The notes beneath the pieces are model-generated. The model was given only the letters and a program-made list of their open reading frames with translations, did no database searches and was not told the DNA's origin. The position numbers were made by a program, and so were the translations under genes. Below are positions 32,849-41,740 of a DNA stretch of 64,000 nucleotides, in pieces. Positions within the stretch are counted from its first letter, which is position 1, and every line of letters begins with the position of its first letter. The stretch spans positions 1 through 64,000 of the IMG/VR virus record IMGVR_UViG_3300042934_001067, one strand, 5' to 3'. This DNA is from a virus.

Positions 32849-33417
32849 CCCGCATCAAGGCCGCACGACTCCTCACGGACCTCGTCGACCCCAAGAACGT
32901 CATCATCGTCCTGTGCCTGCTCATAGGCGCGCACTACGGCTGGAGCGGCATCGGCTGGAGCACGGCCGCAATCTTCTTCTGCGCGGTCGTCCCGATCGTT
33001 TTCATCGTCCTCACCAGTGACACCCGGACCTTCGCCGACCGGCACGTCCCCGAGCGTGCCCGCCGGATGGTCGTCATCCCTGTCATCGTGCTGTCGGTGC
33101 TGACCTGCCTGACCCTCATGGTCGTCGGCGGCGCCCCGGCGCCGATCCTGTCCATGGTCGGCGCCATGCTGGCCACGCTGGCCGTCCTGTGGCCCGTCAC
33201 CAAGTACACCAAGATCAGCTTCCACACGGCCGTCCTCACCGGCGCCCTGGCTATGCTCGGACTGCTCTACGGCCCCTGGTGGATACTCTCCGCAGCCCTC
33301 GTGCCGCTGGTCGCCTGGTCCCGCGCCCAGCTCCAGGACCACACCCCGGTCCAGACCGTAGCCGGAGCAGTCCTCGGCGCCGTCGTCGCCGGACCCGTCT
33401 TCCTCCTCGGCCTGTAA
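32845..33417 (+). CDS. PAP2-like membrane phosphatase
   Basis: 190 residues from a GTG overlapping the previous stop by four bases (GTGA). About five membrane segments. The motifs SFHTAVLTGALAML and RAQLQDHTPVQTVAGAVLG resemble the second and third PAP2 signatures (SxH...; Rx5HxxxD-like), with the first Lys/Arg block less clear (VTKYTKI). PAP2 enzymes remove phosphate from lipid pyrophosphates or phosphatidic acid. Ends four bases before a bidirectional terminator, closing the four-gene operon. Confidence 0.62.
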   Translation: MTRIKAARLLTDLVDPKNVIIVLCLLIGAHYGWSGIGWSTAAIFFCAVVPIVFIVLTSDTRTFADRHVPERARRMVVIPVIVLSVLTCLTLMVVGGAPAPILSMVGAMLATLAVLWPVTKYTKISFHTAVLTGALAMLGLLYGPWWILSAALVPLVAWSRAQLQDHTPVQTVAGAVLGAVVAGPVFLLGL

Positions 33418-33421
33418 CGAC

Positions 33422-33448
33422 GCCGGGCCCCTCAAAAAGGGGCCCGGC
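33422..33448. terminator. Bidirectional terminator between convergent units
   Basis: 10-bp stem GCCGGGCCCC/GGGGCCCGGC with an A-rich loop, between the plus-strand cassette and the minus-strand gene ending at 33471. Confidence 0.7.
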
Positions 33449-33470
33449 ACTTCAACAGTTCGATGCTTTT

Positions 33471-33896
33471 TCAGACGACCAGCATACGCAGCGCCATCTG
33501 CATCTCGCCCGGCGTCAGCTCACCGCCCGCCGCGATCTTCTCCCGCAACTGCGCCTGCTCCCGCTCCTCGTCCGTCATCCCGTAGTACGGGTCCGGCCGG
33601 TGCTCGGCCAGCACCCGGCGCACCGCCGCCAGGTCGACCGACGACGGCGTGACGTAGAAGATGACCGGGTCCTGCGCGCTCACCGGCCCCGGCAGGCCGT
33701 CCTCGTCGATGGGAATGACAGCAGCCACCTGGACGGACGGACCGAGCGCCTCGGTCACCTCCACCTGCAGCTGGCCGACCGCGACCTCGCGGTTCCAGGT
33801 GAAACGGTGGCTGTCCCCCCGGAAGGGGTCCACCGGGTCGCCGCTGCCGTTCTCCTCCGGCGTCGGCTCCACGTCGTGCTTGTTCAGGCCAGCCAT
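33471..33896 (-). CDS. Acidic accessory protein, unknown
   Basis: 141 residues, overlapping the 706-residue gene by 13 bases. Beta-rich middle (HRFTWNREVAVGQLQVEVTE, SAQDPVIFYVTPSSVDLAAV), then a helical C-terminus (DPYYGMTDEEREQAQLREKI, LTPGEMQMALRML). No signal peptide or enzyme motif. May be a partner or inhibitor of the preceding ADP-ribosyltransferase-like protein; inferred only from coupling. Confidence 0.6.
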   Translation of the reverse strand: MAGLNKHDVEPTPEENGSGDPVDPFRGDSHRFTWNREVAVGQLQVEVTEALGPSVQVAAVIPIDEDGLPGPVSAQDPVIFYVTPSSVDLAAVRRVLAEHRPDPYYGMTDEEREQAQLREKIAAGGELTPGEMQMALRMLVV

Positions 33897-36004
33897 GTGA
33901 TGTCGTCCTCCTGCCCTGCCAGAACCTGCTCCAGGTCGGCGTAGTGAGTCCCCTTGATGTCCAGACGGTCCAGGTTGGCCGCCCGCACCCCCTCACCCTC
34001 ATTGATCAGCGCCTGCTGCTCCGCGAGGGTGAAGTCCTTCAGCGCCTGCCTGCGCAGGCCCGCCGTCATGTACGTCGGCGACAGATCCGCGTCCGCCGAC
34101 GGCACCTGCACCCCGTCCGTGGACGGCAAGGCGGCCTCCGGCTCGTCGTGCAGCAGCGCCTCCGTCCCGCCGGGCTCGAACAGCGAGTGCTCCGCCGCTG
34201 CCGTGTACGACTGCAGCGGCAGCTGCCGGTTCCAGCCCACCGGGTCGGCGCCCGCGAGGGGCCCGGCCGACGCGGGGTTCTCCCACGGCCGCTTCGGCGA
34301 CGTCGACCCCGGCGCCTTCGGCAGCTGGTACGAGGTCCCCGACGGCTCACCGAACGGCGCGTTGGCGTTCGCGGTGTGCTGCAGCGGCTTCTCGAAGTCG
34401 TGCCGCGTCCACTCGTGCTTGTGCGGCTCTTTCCACGACACACCGGCGATGTGCACCGGCTCACCCTCGGAGACCGGCACCTCCGCGTCTTCGTGGTGGT
34501 CGTAGCCGATGACCTCACGGTCGCGCAGGGTGTCGTCGTCGGTTTCGATCGACGCCCGGTCTGGGGTCTTGGCGTGCAGGATCACGTGCGTACCCGTGCG
34601 ACCCGAATCGCTGCTCGTGGGCGTGGGGTGGGAGATGTGTGCGTAGTGGTTGGCCTGCTCCGGGCTGCCCGACCAGTGCATGCCGAGGCCCCTGTCGCCG
34701 CCGGTGACCTCCTTTACCAGGGCGTGCGCACGCTCGGCCGTCGGCTTGGCGGGGTCGTGGACGTGGGAGTGGACATCGTCCGGCAGCGCAACGTTCATAC
34801 CCCGGTGCACGCCGTTGAGGTGCGGGTAGACGCGGTCCCAGTCCGTGCGGTGGGTGTCGTCCTCTTCCTCGTCGTCCCCCAAGGAGTCCCAGGATGCGTT
34901 GACCGTGCGGAGCGCCAGCACGACCTCGGCGCGGTCCTCACCGGCGGCCACGGCCGCGCGAGCGACGATGGAGAGCGGGGAGCTGGGGCTGGTCTGTCGA
35001 GCGGCGGCGGTCGCCGGTGCGAGCCGGTGCTGGTCGGCGTCGATGTCGTAGCGGACGACGACCTTGCGCGGCACCCAGGAGGGCTTGTGCTCGTCCACGT
35101 GGACGTCGCGGCCGAACATGCCCCGGGACTGGGCCTCGTACTGCAGGGCCAGCGCGTGTGAGCACATGCGCCCGGCGAACCGGCTGAAGTCGTCGCTGGC
35201 GCCCCAGTGGTAGGCGCCCCACTTGCAGCCGCAGGACCAGGCGTGTGCGGCCATCTTGCCGGGCATGCGCTGCAGACCGGTCTCGTAGACCTCGTGGTCG
35301 CCCTTGACCTCGGCGTAGACCAGGCCGTCGGAGGCCATGGTGACGCGCAGGCGGCCCTCGGTGCGGATCCGCTTCGCCTTGGCGACGACGTCGCGCCAGG
35401 CGGCCGTGACGTGGAAGCGGAAGTCAGCGTTGGTCGCGGCCGTCACGACCAGGTCGGAGAACAGCTTCGAGGCGTTCTTGGCCCACGGCGGCGCGTCGTC
35501 GTCGCTGTCCGAGTCGTCGTCGCTGTCGTCGGAGTCTGTGGAGTCGTCCCCGTCGTCATGAGAGTCGTCGTCCTCGTCATGCGAGTCGTCAGGGGCGTCG
35601 TCTTGCGAGTCGTCCTCGTCGTCGTTGTCGGCGAAGGGGTTGTCCTTCTTCGCCGCGAACACCTGCTGCATCGCCGGGTCGGGCCGGTCGACGAGGACCT
35701 GGGCCAGCTCGGGGTAGTCGGCCGCCGCCGTCTGCTCCATGGCCTCGGTGGTGATCGGCGCCGGGCGGAGCTGGGACGCCGTGTACCGGCCGCCGCCCAT
35801 GCCCCGGTCCAGGACGACGTGGTACTCCTCGGAGCCCGGGAAGGGGCCGTCCTCGACGTGGCTGACCACGCCGGGCAGGCCGTCCGTGGTGTGCACACGC
35901 TGCTCGGGCTTGTACTCCCAGTAGTCCTCGGAGCGCACGGCCAGCTTCTGCGCGCCCAGTGTCTGGTGCTCCAGGCGCTCGACGCGCTCAAACCTGCCGC
36001 TCAC
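33884..36004 (-). CDS. SWIM zinc finger plus ADP-ribosyltransferase-like protein
   Basis: 706 residues from GTG 36004 (SD GGGAGG). In order: small beta domain (GLPGVVSHVEDGPFPGSEEY), an acidic linker rich in Asp/Ser (about 125-175), a beta domain, a SWIM finger HAWSCGCKWG...MCSHALALQ (CxC and CxH, ~245-275), and a region ~390-520 resembling toxin ADP-ribosyltransferases: NGVHRGMNVALPDD (Arg), GLGMHWSGSPEQANHYAHI (Ser), HHEDAEVPVSEGEPVHIAGV (Glu-rich strand). A helical tail follows. The multi-domain build suggests a polyvalent protein injected with DNA. Confidence 0.7.
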   Translation of the reverse strand: MSGRFERVERLEHQTLGAQKLAVRSEDYWEYKPEQRVHTTDGLPGVVSHVEDGPFPGSEEYHVVLDRGMGGGRYTASQLRPAPITTEAMEQTAAADYPELAQVLVDRPDPAMQQVFAAKKDNPFADNDDEDDSQDDAPDDSHDEDDDSHDDGDDSTDSDDSDDDSDSDDDAPPWAKNASKLFSDLVVTAATNADFRFHVTAAWRDVVAKAKRIRTEGRLRVTMASDGLVYAEVKGDHEVYETGLQRMPGKMAAHAWSCGCKWGAYHWGASDDFSRFAGRMCSHALALQYEAQSRGMFGRDVHVDEHKPSWVPRKVVVRYDIDADQHRLAPATAAARQTSPSSPLSIVARAAVAAGEDRAEVVLALRTVNASWDSLGDDEEEDDTHRTDWDRVYPHLNGVHRGMNVALPDDVHSHVHDPAKPTAERAHALVKEVTGGDRGLGMHWSGSPEQANHYAHISHPTPTSSDSGRTGTHVILHAKTPDRASIETDDDTLRDREVIGYDHHEDAEVPVSEGEPVHIAGVSWKEPHKHEWTRHDFEKPLQHTANANAPFGEPSGTSYQLPKAPGSTSPKRPWENPASAGPLAGADPVGWNRQLPLQSYTAAAEHSLFEPGGTEALLHDEPEAALPSTDGVQVPSADADLSPTYMTAGLRRQALKDFTLAEQQALINEGEGVRAANLDRLDIKGTHYADLEQVLAGQEDDITWLA

Positions 36005-36032
36005 CGGCGCCTCCCTCAACGACCGTGCCTTC

Positions 36033-36068
36033 TCAGCCCTTGGGGGTGACCGCCGGTGCGGCGACAGC
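36033..36068 (-). promoter_or_regulatory. Late promoter-like element
   Basis: Minus strand CTGTCG, 20 bases, AAGGGCTGA; 28 bases before the GTG of the SWIM/ART gene. Confidence 0.4.
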
Positions 36069-36075
36069 AAGGGGG

Positions 36076-36372
36076 TCAGCGGGAGGCGAGGAAGATGGAC
36101 GCCACGGCGACGATCAGGGCGAGGGTCGGGATGATGCCCTTGTAGATGAACTCGCGCAGACCCTGGGCCCGGGAGGAACGATCCTCCCGGGCTGCGCGGC
36201 CCAGTTCGTCCAGCTTCTCCTCGGCCGTACGGATCCGGGCCTCCAGGAGACGCTTCTCCGCGTCGAACTGGTCCTTGGTGACGTAGCTGTCGAGGCGGCT
36301 CTTCACGTCGGTGAGTTCGCGCTCAATCAGGCGCCACAGCTGCCCGACGTTCTCGGGGCTCTCACTGGCCAT
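36076..36372 (-). CDS. XhlA-like membrane protein (lysis accessory)
   Basis: 98 residues. Coiled coil RELTDVKSRLDSYVTKDQFD and following EARIRTAEEKLDELGRAA, then one C-terminal membrane segment IIPTLALIVAVASIFLA and a short Arg end. This layout (helical cytosolic part plus a C-terminal anchor) is that of haemolysin XhlA-type proteins that work with a holin. It lies next to the endolysin gene and so is likely a lysis component. Confidence 0.7.
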   Translation of the reverse strand: MASESPENVGQLWRLIERELTDVKSRLDSYVTKDQFDAEKRLLEARIRTAEEKLDELGRAAREDRSSRAQGLREFIYKGIIPTLALIVAVASIFLASR

Positions 36373-36400
36373 GCGCGTAACTCCTAGGTGGGGGTGGTCT

Positions 36401-36437
36401 TCACCCCTTGGCGGTGGCCGCGCACATGCCAGACAGG
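36401..36437 (-). promoter_or_regulatory. Late promoter-like element
   Basis: Minus strand CTGTCT, 21 bases, AAGGGGTGA; 28 bases before the XhlA-like gene and directly past the endolysin terminator. Confidence 0.5.
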
Positions 36438-36439
36438 GC

Positions 36440-36476
36440 GAGGGCCCGGATCGTGGAGATCACAATCCGGGCCCTC
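36440..36476 (-). terminator. Terminator after the endolysin gene
   Basis: 12-bp perfect stem GAGGGCCCGGAT/ATCCGGGCCCTC. Confidence 0.7.
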
Positions 36477-36486
36477 ACTGAGGGTG

Positions 36487-37596
36487 CTACTTCTTGCGCA
36501 GACCGTTGGCGACCTCGAAGGCGTACTGCCAGGTCTTCGGGCCGGTGAGGCCGTCGGCCGGGCCGAGCGCCGAGAGGTAGTGCTTCTGCAGGGCCTTGAC
36601 CTTGTCGAGGTCCTTCTGCGTCATGGTGTTGGACGGGCCGACGGTGTACTTCGGGCCCCAGTCGCCCTCGTCGAGCCAGGTCTGCAGCTGGCGGGCGTGG
36701 GTGTTCTTCGCACCGAGCTTGAAGTACTGGCGGCCGGGGAACGCCGGGCACTTCGGCTTGGCCTTGGAGGGGAGCGAGCCCAGCAGGTTCTTCAGGCTAC
36801 CCTCGCCGGGCACGCCGTCGGCGGCCTTGCCGGTGTGGCCGAGGCTCTTCTGGTAGTCGGCGTAGTTCAGGGTGTCGGCGTCGGACCACTCGGGGCCGGG
36901 GCCCTCCTGGTAGTGCTTGCCGAAGCCGCGCTTGACGAGGGCCTTGCCGACGGCCGTGACGTGCGCGCCCTCGGCGCCGTAGCCGTACTCCAGGCCGCTG
37001 ATGGTGACCCGGTAACGGGCGGGCGTGGACGGCTTGCCGCCGTCGGTGGACGGCTTGTCCGTCGAGGGCTTCTCGGCGTCCTTGCCCGGCTCCTTCCAGC
37101 CCGGGTCGGCGGAGTCCATGGCGTGGTCGTACTTCGGGTAGCCGTAGCCGTACACGTACGAGTTGTCCCGGCGGTACGACTTCTCGTACACCCCGTCGCC
37201 CTCGGCCGACCCGGAGGTGTTCGTGTTGCCCTCGATTGTCCATATGTGAGTGGAGTTGTACCGGGTGACGAGGCCGGTGTGCGAGCCGCCGTTCTTCCCG
37301 AAGAAGACCTGCGCGCCGACGGCCGGGTACCAGGAGAACCGGCCCCACTGGCGGTAGGTGTTGACGGCGTTGATGCAGCTCGCCGTGACGGGGACGCGCT
37401 TGCGGTCGCCGTTCTTGTGGAAGCCCCAGACGACGAAGGTGCAGCACCACGCCATCCAGTCCGACCACTCCAGGGTCGGCGTCTCGTCGCTGTACTTCTG
37501 GTCGTTGTTCCAGTGGCCGCCTGACCGGCCCTCGTGGTAGCCCTTCTCACCGACGAGCGTCGCTATGACCTTGCTCGCCTTGACCTCGACAGGCAT
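36487..37596 (-). CDS. Endolysin: CHAP domain plus peptidoglycan-binding domains
   Basis: 369 residues from ATG 37596 (SD GGGAGGG). The first ~155 residues are CHAP-like: EWSDWMAWCCTFVVWGFHKN (catalytic Cys) and GKNGGSHTGLVTRYNSTHIW (His). A Lys/Pro/Ser/Thr linker follows (~170-195), then SGLEYGYGAEGAHVTAVGKA and a second unit FKLGAKNTHARQLQTWLDEG with LKALQ..HYLSALGPADGLTG-like ends, typical of peptidoglycan-binding helices. CHAP enzymes cut the peptide part of peptidoglycan. No signal peptide, so it depends on the holin. Confidence 0.85.
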   Translation of the reverse strand: MPVEVKASKVIATLVGEKGYHEGRSGGHWNNDQKYSDETPTLEWSDWMAWCCTFVVWGFHKNGDRKRVPVTASCINAVNTYRQWGRFSWYPAVGAQVFFGKNGGSHTGLVTRYNSTHIWTIEGNTNTSGSAEGDGVYEKSYRRDNSYVYGYGYPKYDHAMDSADPGWKEPGKDAEKPSTDKPSTDGGKPSTPARYRVTISGLEYGYGAEGAHVTAVGKALVKRGFGKHYQEGPGPEWSDADTLNYADYQKSLGHTGKAADGVPGEGSLKNLLGSLPSKAKPKCPAFPGRQYFKLGAKNTHARQLQTWLDEGDWGPKYTVGPSNTMTQKDLDKVKALQKHYLSALGPADGLTGPKTWQYAFEVANGLRKK

Positions 37597-37622
37597 CTGG
37601 CCCTCCCCAGGGATCGGTTTTC

Positions 37623-37659
37623 TCACCCCTTGGGGAGGGCCCAGACGCTGTGCAACAGG
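37623..37659 (-). promoter_or_regulatory. Late promoter-like element of endolysin
   Basis: Minus strand CTGTTG, 21 bases, AAGGGGTGA; 26 bases before the endolysin ATG. Confidence 0.45.
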
Positions 37660-37664
37660 AGAGG

Positions 37665-39506
37665 TCAGGCCGCCAGCTGGGTGACCGGGGCATACGCGCG
37701 CACCGGCGCCGTGGTGTCGCCGGTCGCCACCATCACGTTGGTCCCCACGCTCAGCGCGCCGCCGCCGTCGTCGTTGATGCCCGCCTGTGCGGCGTGCAGG
37801 TAGCAGTCGCCGATCTGGACCACGGAGGCCCCGGCGACGGAGACCCCGTACTGCGGAGAAGAGACACCAACGCCGTCGTCGTCCACGCCCGGGTAGCAGC
37901 TGACGGCAGAGGCGATGACGGGCATGGTGGCGCCCGCGACGGCCAAGCCCGCGTAGCCGCCGCCGCCGGAGCCACCGTTGCGGCCGTCACGGCGCGTCAT
38001 GAGGTTGGTGATGGTGATCGGCGCGTTGCCGGTGGCGTCGATGAGGACGCCGTGGCCGCCGTTGCGGTCGGTCGAACAGGCCGCCATCTGCAGGCCGCCG
38101 GAGCCGGTGCCGTTGCCCCAGGCGCCCGTCAGGGTGTAGCCGTGGCTGCCGTTCCACTCGGACCGGCAGGCCACGATCTGGCTGTTGGCGATGTTGCTGA
38201 GGACGTAACCCTGCCCCCAGCAGCCGATGACCTGGCAGTCGAGCATCGTCAGGTCCGTCATCCGGGTCAGCAGCGCGCCGTTGGCCCGGCAGTTGTCGAT
38301 CATGACGTTGGTCATGCGCCACGAGTACGGGAAGACGTTGTCCCGGCCGCCGGTGACGATGCCGTTGTTCGACATGCGGCGGATCGTCACGTCGGACATC
38401 CGGACGTTCTGAATGTTGCCCTCGGCGTAGATCCCGTCGACCGGCTTGGTGCCGTCCAGCACAGAGCCGTCCAGCATCAGGCTCTCGATACGGTGCTCGG
38501 CGGACAGCGCCGGGTAGCCCCCGGTCACCTGGTCCCGCAGGATCATCAGCGCGTTGCCCGTGAAGGACGGCAGCGGCACGATGCGGCACTGAGGGTCGGT
38601 CAGGTCCTCCGCGCTCATCATGTCCGCGCGAGGCCCGCGCACCGTGATCCCCGGCTTGGGCGTGATGGTGGCGGAGACGGCGTACACGCCCTCGGGGAGG
38701 TACACCGTGCCGCCGACCGGGCACGCCTCGATCGCCTCGGTGATGGCGAAGTAGTCGTCCGTGACGCCGTCCGCCTTCGCCCCGTACAGGGGGTCCTGGA
38801 CGTTGAGCCAGCCGAACACGGACTGGCTGAGCTGGCCCACGGTCGCTGCGTCCGTCGGCTGCACGCCCGGGGCGAGGTTGACGAAGCGCTGGGCGCCTGC
38901 GTCCACAGCGGCCGTCGGCTTGAACAGCTGATGCAGCGCGGGCATGGCGTGCACGTGCCGGGCGTCGGCCGCCTTGCCGCTGGCACCGGCCGCCCGGGTG
39001 CCCAGCGCCTGGATGTCCGTGTCATCGCCGCTGATCGGCGTGGTGCCCCCACCGCCACCCGAGCCGATGTCGGCAGGCAGATGCTCGTAGGGGACACGGC
39101 CGGAGCCGTCCAGGCCCGCGTAGCCGTTGGGCAGGTTCCGCTGATTGACCGGCTGGAAGAACACGCCGGGCGCGACCGCCTCGGCCAGCCGGGGCACGGT
39201 GGCCAGATCGACCGGACCGGCATCGAAGGGCACCGCGATGAAGTACGTCTCGGTCGCCAGGCCCGACAGGGTCTCCGTCACCTCGTACGTGCCGCCTCCC
39301 ACGGGCAGCGTGTCCGGGTCGTTGGTGGCGGGGACGGTCAGCGAGATCGCCCCTTGGGCGTCCAGCGTCGCGGTGTACGGCTTGCGGTCGGCCGTCTCGC
39401 CGCCGTTGAACAGCACACCGACGAGCTGCAGACGGACCGTCCCGGTACGGGGCAGGTCCGCGTCGTCGAGGTAGGTCCGCGTGACCGGGACCAGGGTGAA
39501 CGTCAT
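37665..39506 (-). CDS. Tail spike/receptor-binding protein with right-handed beta-helix
   Basis: 613 residues. The first ~130 residues are a beta-sandwich (VRLQLVGVLFNGGETADRKP), then a fibre-like linker GYAGLDGSGRVPYEHLPADI and an HVHAM segment. From ~235 the pectate-lyase type start appears: VFGWLNVQDPLYGAKADGVT and FAITEAIEACPVGGTVYLP, followed by parallel beta-helix rungs (NNGIVTGG, SHGYTLTG, GHGVLIDA). Such spikes bind or cut surface glycans. It overlaps the portal gene by four bases, an unusual place for a receptor protein. Confidence 0.82.
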   Translation of the reverse strand: MTFTLVPVTRTYLDDADLPRTGTVRLQLVGVLFNGGETADRKPYTATLDAQGAISLTVPATNDPDTLPVGGGTYEVTETLSGLATETYFIAVPFDAGPVDLATVPRLAEAVAPGVFFQPVNQRNLPNGYAGLDGSGRVPYEHLPADIGSGGGGGTTPISGDDTDIQALGTRAAGASGKAADARHVHAMPALHQLFKPTAAVDAGAQRFVNLAPGVQPTDAATVGQLSQSVFGWLNVQDPLYGAKADGVTDDYFAITEAIEACPVGGTVYLPEGVYAVSATITPKPGITVRGPRADMMSAEDLTDPQCRIVPLPSFTGNALMILRDQVTGGYPALSAEHRIESLMLDGSVLDGTKPVDGIYAEGNIQNVRMSDVTIRRMSNNGIVTGGRDNVFPYSWRMTNVMIDNCRANGALLTRMTDLTMLDCQVIGCWGQGYVLSNIANSQIVACRSEWNGSHGYTLTGAWGNGTGSGGLQMAACSTDRNGGHGVLIDATGNAPITITNLMTRRDGRNGGSGGGGYAGLAVAGATMPVIASAVSCYPGVDDDGVGVSSPQYGVSVAGASVVQIGDCYLHAAQAGINDDGGGALSVGTNVMVATGDTTAPVRAYAPVTQLAA

Positions 39507-41662
39507 ACCTGCAGCTCCTCGTTGATCGTGTCCTCCTTGAGGTGACGGCGCATGCCGAGGTGACGCGGCCCCTGGTAGAGGCCGACGGCCTCCTTGCGCT
39601 GGATCGCCACCGGGATCTCCTCGACGTCGGTCGCGGCAGGCACCAGGACCTTCGGCTTGTGCACGTTGGCCAGCGACCGGATCCGCTCGTGGTTCTGGAA
39701 CAGCTGCGTCGGCTCGTTCGGCGCGGGCCGCTGGGCGTACGGCGACAGCGAGGACTGCTTGGGCATGTCCCCGCGCTGCTCGTCGGACTCCGGCGGCCGG
39801 GAGCCCTGGTCGGCGTCGACCGGCTCCGGCACGCTGCCCGGCTCGACGACACCGCCGTCGGCCGGGGTGGTCTGCAGGTCCTGCATCGTCGGCGCGATCG
39901 TCGGCTGAGAGGTGACCGGGTCCATGCCCAGCAGCGGAATCCGCAGCGGCGCGGTCGGCACCTGGTTCGGGTCCTGGGCCTCCGGCAGCGCGCGCGCCTC
40001 GAAGTCCTTCTTCAGGTCGTCCGGGATCGGCAGGCCCTTGTCCCTGAGGGCGACGTAGATGGCCTTGCGTGTCTCCTGCTCCTGGACCGCCAGTTCGACG
40101 GCCTCCTCGCGCGACTTCTCGATCTCGTCGTCGAAGTCGATCGACACGTTGTGCAGCCGCGTCTTCATCGAGATCGGCACCCCGGCCTCGCGCAGCGCCT
40201 CGAAGAACTCGTTCTGCGCGGCCTCGTCCTGCAGCGACATGGTCCGGAACTTCAGGTCCGGAATGAGCAGCTTGGGCTGCTCGACGATCCGGCCCTCGCC
40301 CGACTCTTCGTCGATCTCGTAGACCTCCTCCATCTTCACGTACCGCTTGCCGCCGCGCTCCTCGTAGTCGAAGTGCTCCTGCGCCTCGGCGACGACCAGC
40401 GCCCGCTCCCGGTAGTGGGCGGCCACCATGTCCTGGTAGTTCGTCAGCATCTGCGTGACCAGGTCGCGGTTGAGGGCGTCGGCCGCGTACGTCTCACCCG
40501 AGGACGCACCGGCGAGCATCGTCTTGGACAGGCCGAACGTCTGCAGGACCCGGCCCTCGATCCGTTCGAAGTCGGGGCTGAGGTCGGGGATGTCCTCCTT
40601 GCCCAGCACGGACTCCATCTCGACCGCGAAGTGCGTCATGATGATCCGGAAGTCACCCGCGAGGGCCGCGTCCACCGCCTCCTCGAAGTCCGCGAGGTCG
40701 TCCAGCGTCGGAATCCACGGCACCTGCGTGCCCAGGTCCGACGCCGACGCGCCGAGCTTGGCGTGGATCAGCGGCGTGTACAGGCGGTCCGCAATCGAGT
40801 CGACGGCCGCATTCAACATTTCTTCCTGCATGAGCGAACGCATCGCCCTATACAGGAGCGGAACGCCCCGCTTGTTGAATGTGTCGGCCTCGAATTTCAT
40901 CTGCCGCAACAGAATGTTCGACACCGGCATCAGCGCATTGTCGTCGGCGTAATACGTCAGCTCCGGGTACGCCTCGACGAGCTTCTCGTACTCCCAGGCG
41001 GGCTGCCGGGTGCGGATCAGCTCCCGCATCGTCTGCGGCAGCCGGATCAGGAACCGGGGCTCGCGCAGGAACGGCGACGGCTGCACCTCGACGTCGTCGG
41101 GATTCAGCAGCTCCTCGTCGTCCCATACGCCCAGGTCCTCGTTGAACGTGCCCAGTGGCCACGCCTCGCCGACCGTCCAGTACTCCCGGCCCAGGTCGAT
41201 GAGGAACTTCCGGTAGTCCAGGCCGTCCTTCGAGAGGAAATGGTCGGTGTAGAACTCCGTGAGCCGCTCGTCCTTGCATGACATCTTGAGCCCGAGCAGC
41301 GGGTATTTCGAGTAAATGTCGACGCATGATCCGACGATCGGATGGCTGATGTACAGCAGGCGGCAGTACGCCCGCATCTTCGCCATCTGCGCCGGGTCGT
41401 CGAACTGAAACGGGAGATTGTTCTGCCTCCAATAAAAAAGCGGATCCCGGGGCCGCACCGTCGCGAACGACACCGACGGATTCGAGCCCACCCCGCCCCC
41501 GCCACCGGCCGCCACCTTCCGGGTGACCCGGCGGTTCTTCCGCATCTCGGACTCCTCGCCCGACTCCCCGGGGCTGGAGGAGAAGCGCCGGAACAACCGG
41601 TCGATCCGGGACTGCTCGGCGTCGAAGTTCTTCGGCTGCTCCGGGCGGGGCTTCTGGGCCAT
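39503..41662 (-). CDS. Portal protein
   Basis: 719 residues from ATG 41662 with SD AGGAGG. The core includes PLFYWRQNNLPFQFDDPAQM, RAYCRLLYISHPIVGSCVDI, DYRKFLIDLGREYWTVGEAW and ILLRQMKFEADTFNKRGVPL, then LYRAMRSLMQEEMLNAAVDS and FERIEGRVLQTFGLSKTMLA, the pattern of portals in SPO1-like and mycobacterial myoviruses. The C-terminus (~560-719) is Pro-rich and variable. It forms the dodecameric DNA entry ring. Terminase is not seen next to it, which is unusual. Confidence 0.88.
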   Translation of the reverse strand: MAQKPRPEQPKNFDAEQSRIDRLFRRFSSSPGESGEESEMRKNRRVTRKVAAGGGGGVGSNPSVSFATVRPRDPLFYWRQNNLPFQFDDPAQMAKMRAYCRLLYISHPIVGSCVDIYSKYPLLGLKMSCKDERLTEFYTDHFLSKDGLDYRKFLIDLGREYWTVGEAWPLGTFNEDLGVWDDEELLNPDDVEVQPSPFLREPRFLIRLPQTMRELIRTRQPAWEYEKLVEAYPELTYYADDNALMPVSNILLRQMKFEADTFNKRGVPLLYRAMRSLMQEEMLNAAVDSIADRLYTPLIHAKLGASASDLGTQVPWIPTLDDLADFEEAVDAALAGDFRIIMTHFAVEMESVLGKEDIPDLSPDFERIEGRVLQTFGLSKTMLAGASSGETYAADALNRDLVTQMLTNYQDMVAAHYRERALVVAEAQEHFDYEERGGKRYVKMEEVYEIDEESGEGRIVEQPKLLIPDLKFRTMSLQDEAAQNEFFEALREAGVPISMKTRLHNVSIDFDDEIEKSREEAVELAVQEQETRKAIYVALRDKGLPIPDDLKKDFEARALPEAQDPNQVPTAPLRIPLLGMDPVTSQPTIAPTMQDLQTTPADGGVVEPGSVPEPVDADQGSRPPESDEQRGDMPKQSSLSPYAQRPAPNEPTQLFQNHERIRSLANVHKPKVLVPAATDVEEIPVAIQRKEAVGLYQGPRHLGMRRHLKEDTINEELQV

Positions 41663-41680
41663 GGATCCTCCTGTGGTGGC

Positions 41681-41716
41681 TCACCCCTTGGGCCCGGGGA
41701 AGCCGCCACAGACAGG
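41681..41716 (-). promoter_or_regulatory. Late promoter-like element of portal
   Basis: Minus strand CTGTCT, 20 bases, AAGGGGTGA; 18 bases before the portal ATG. Confidence 0.5.
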
Positions 41717-41740
41717 GCGCGGACGTGGAACGATGCGCCC

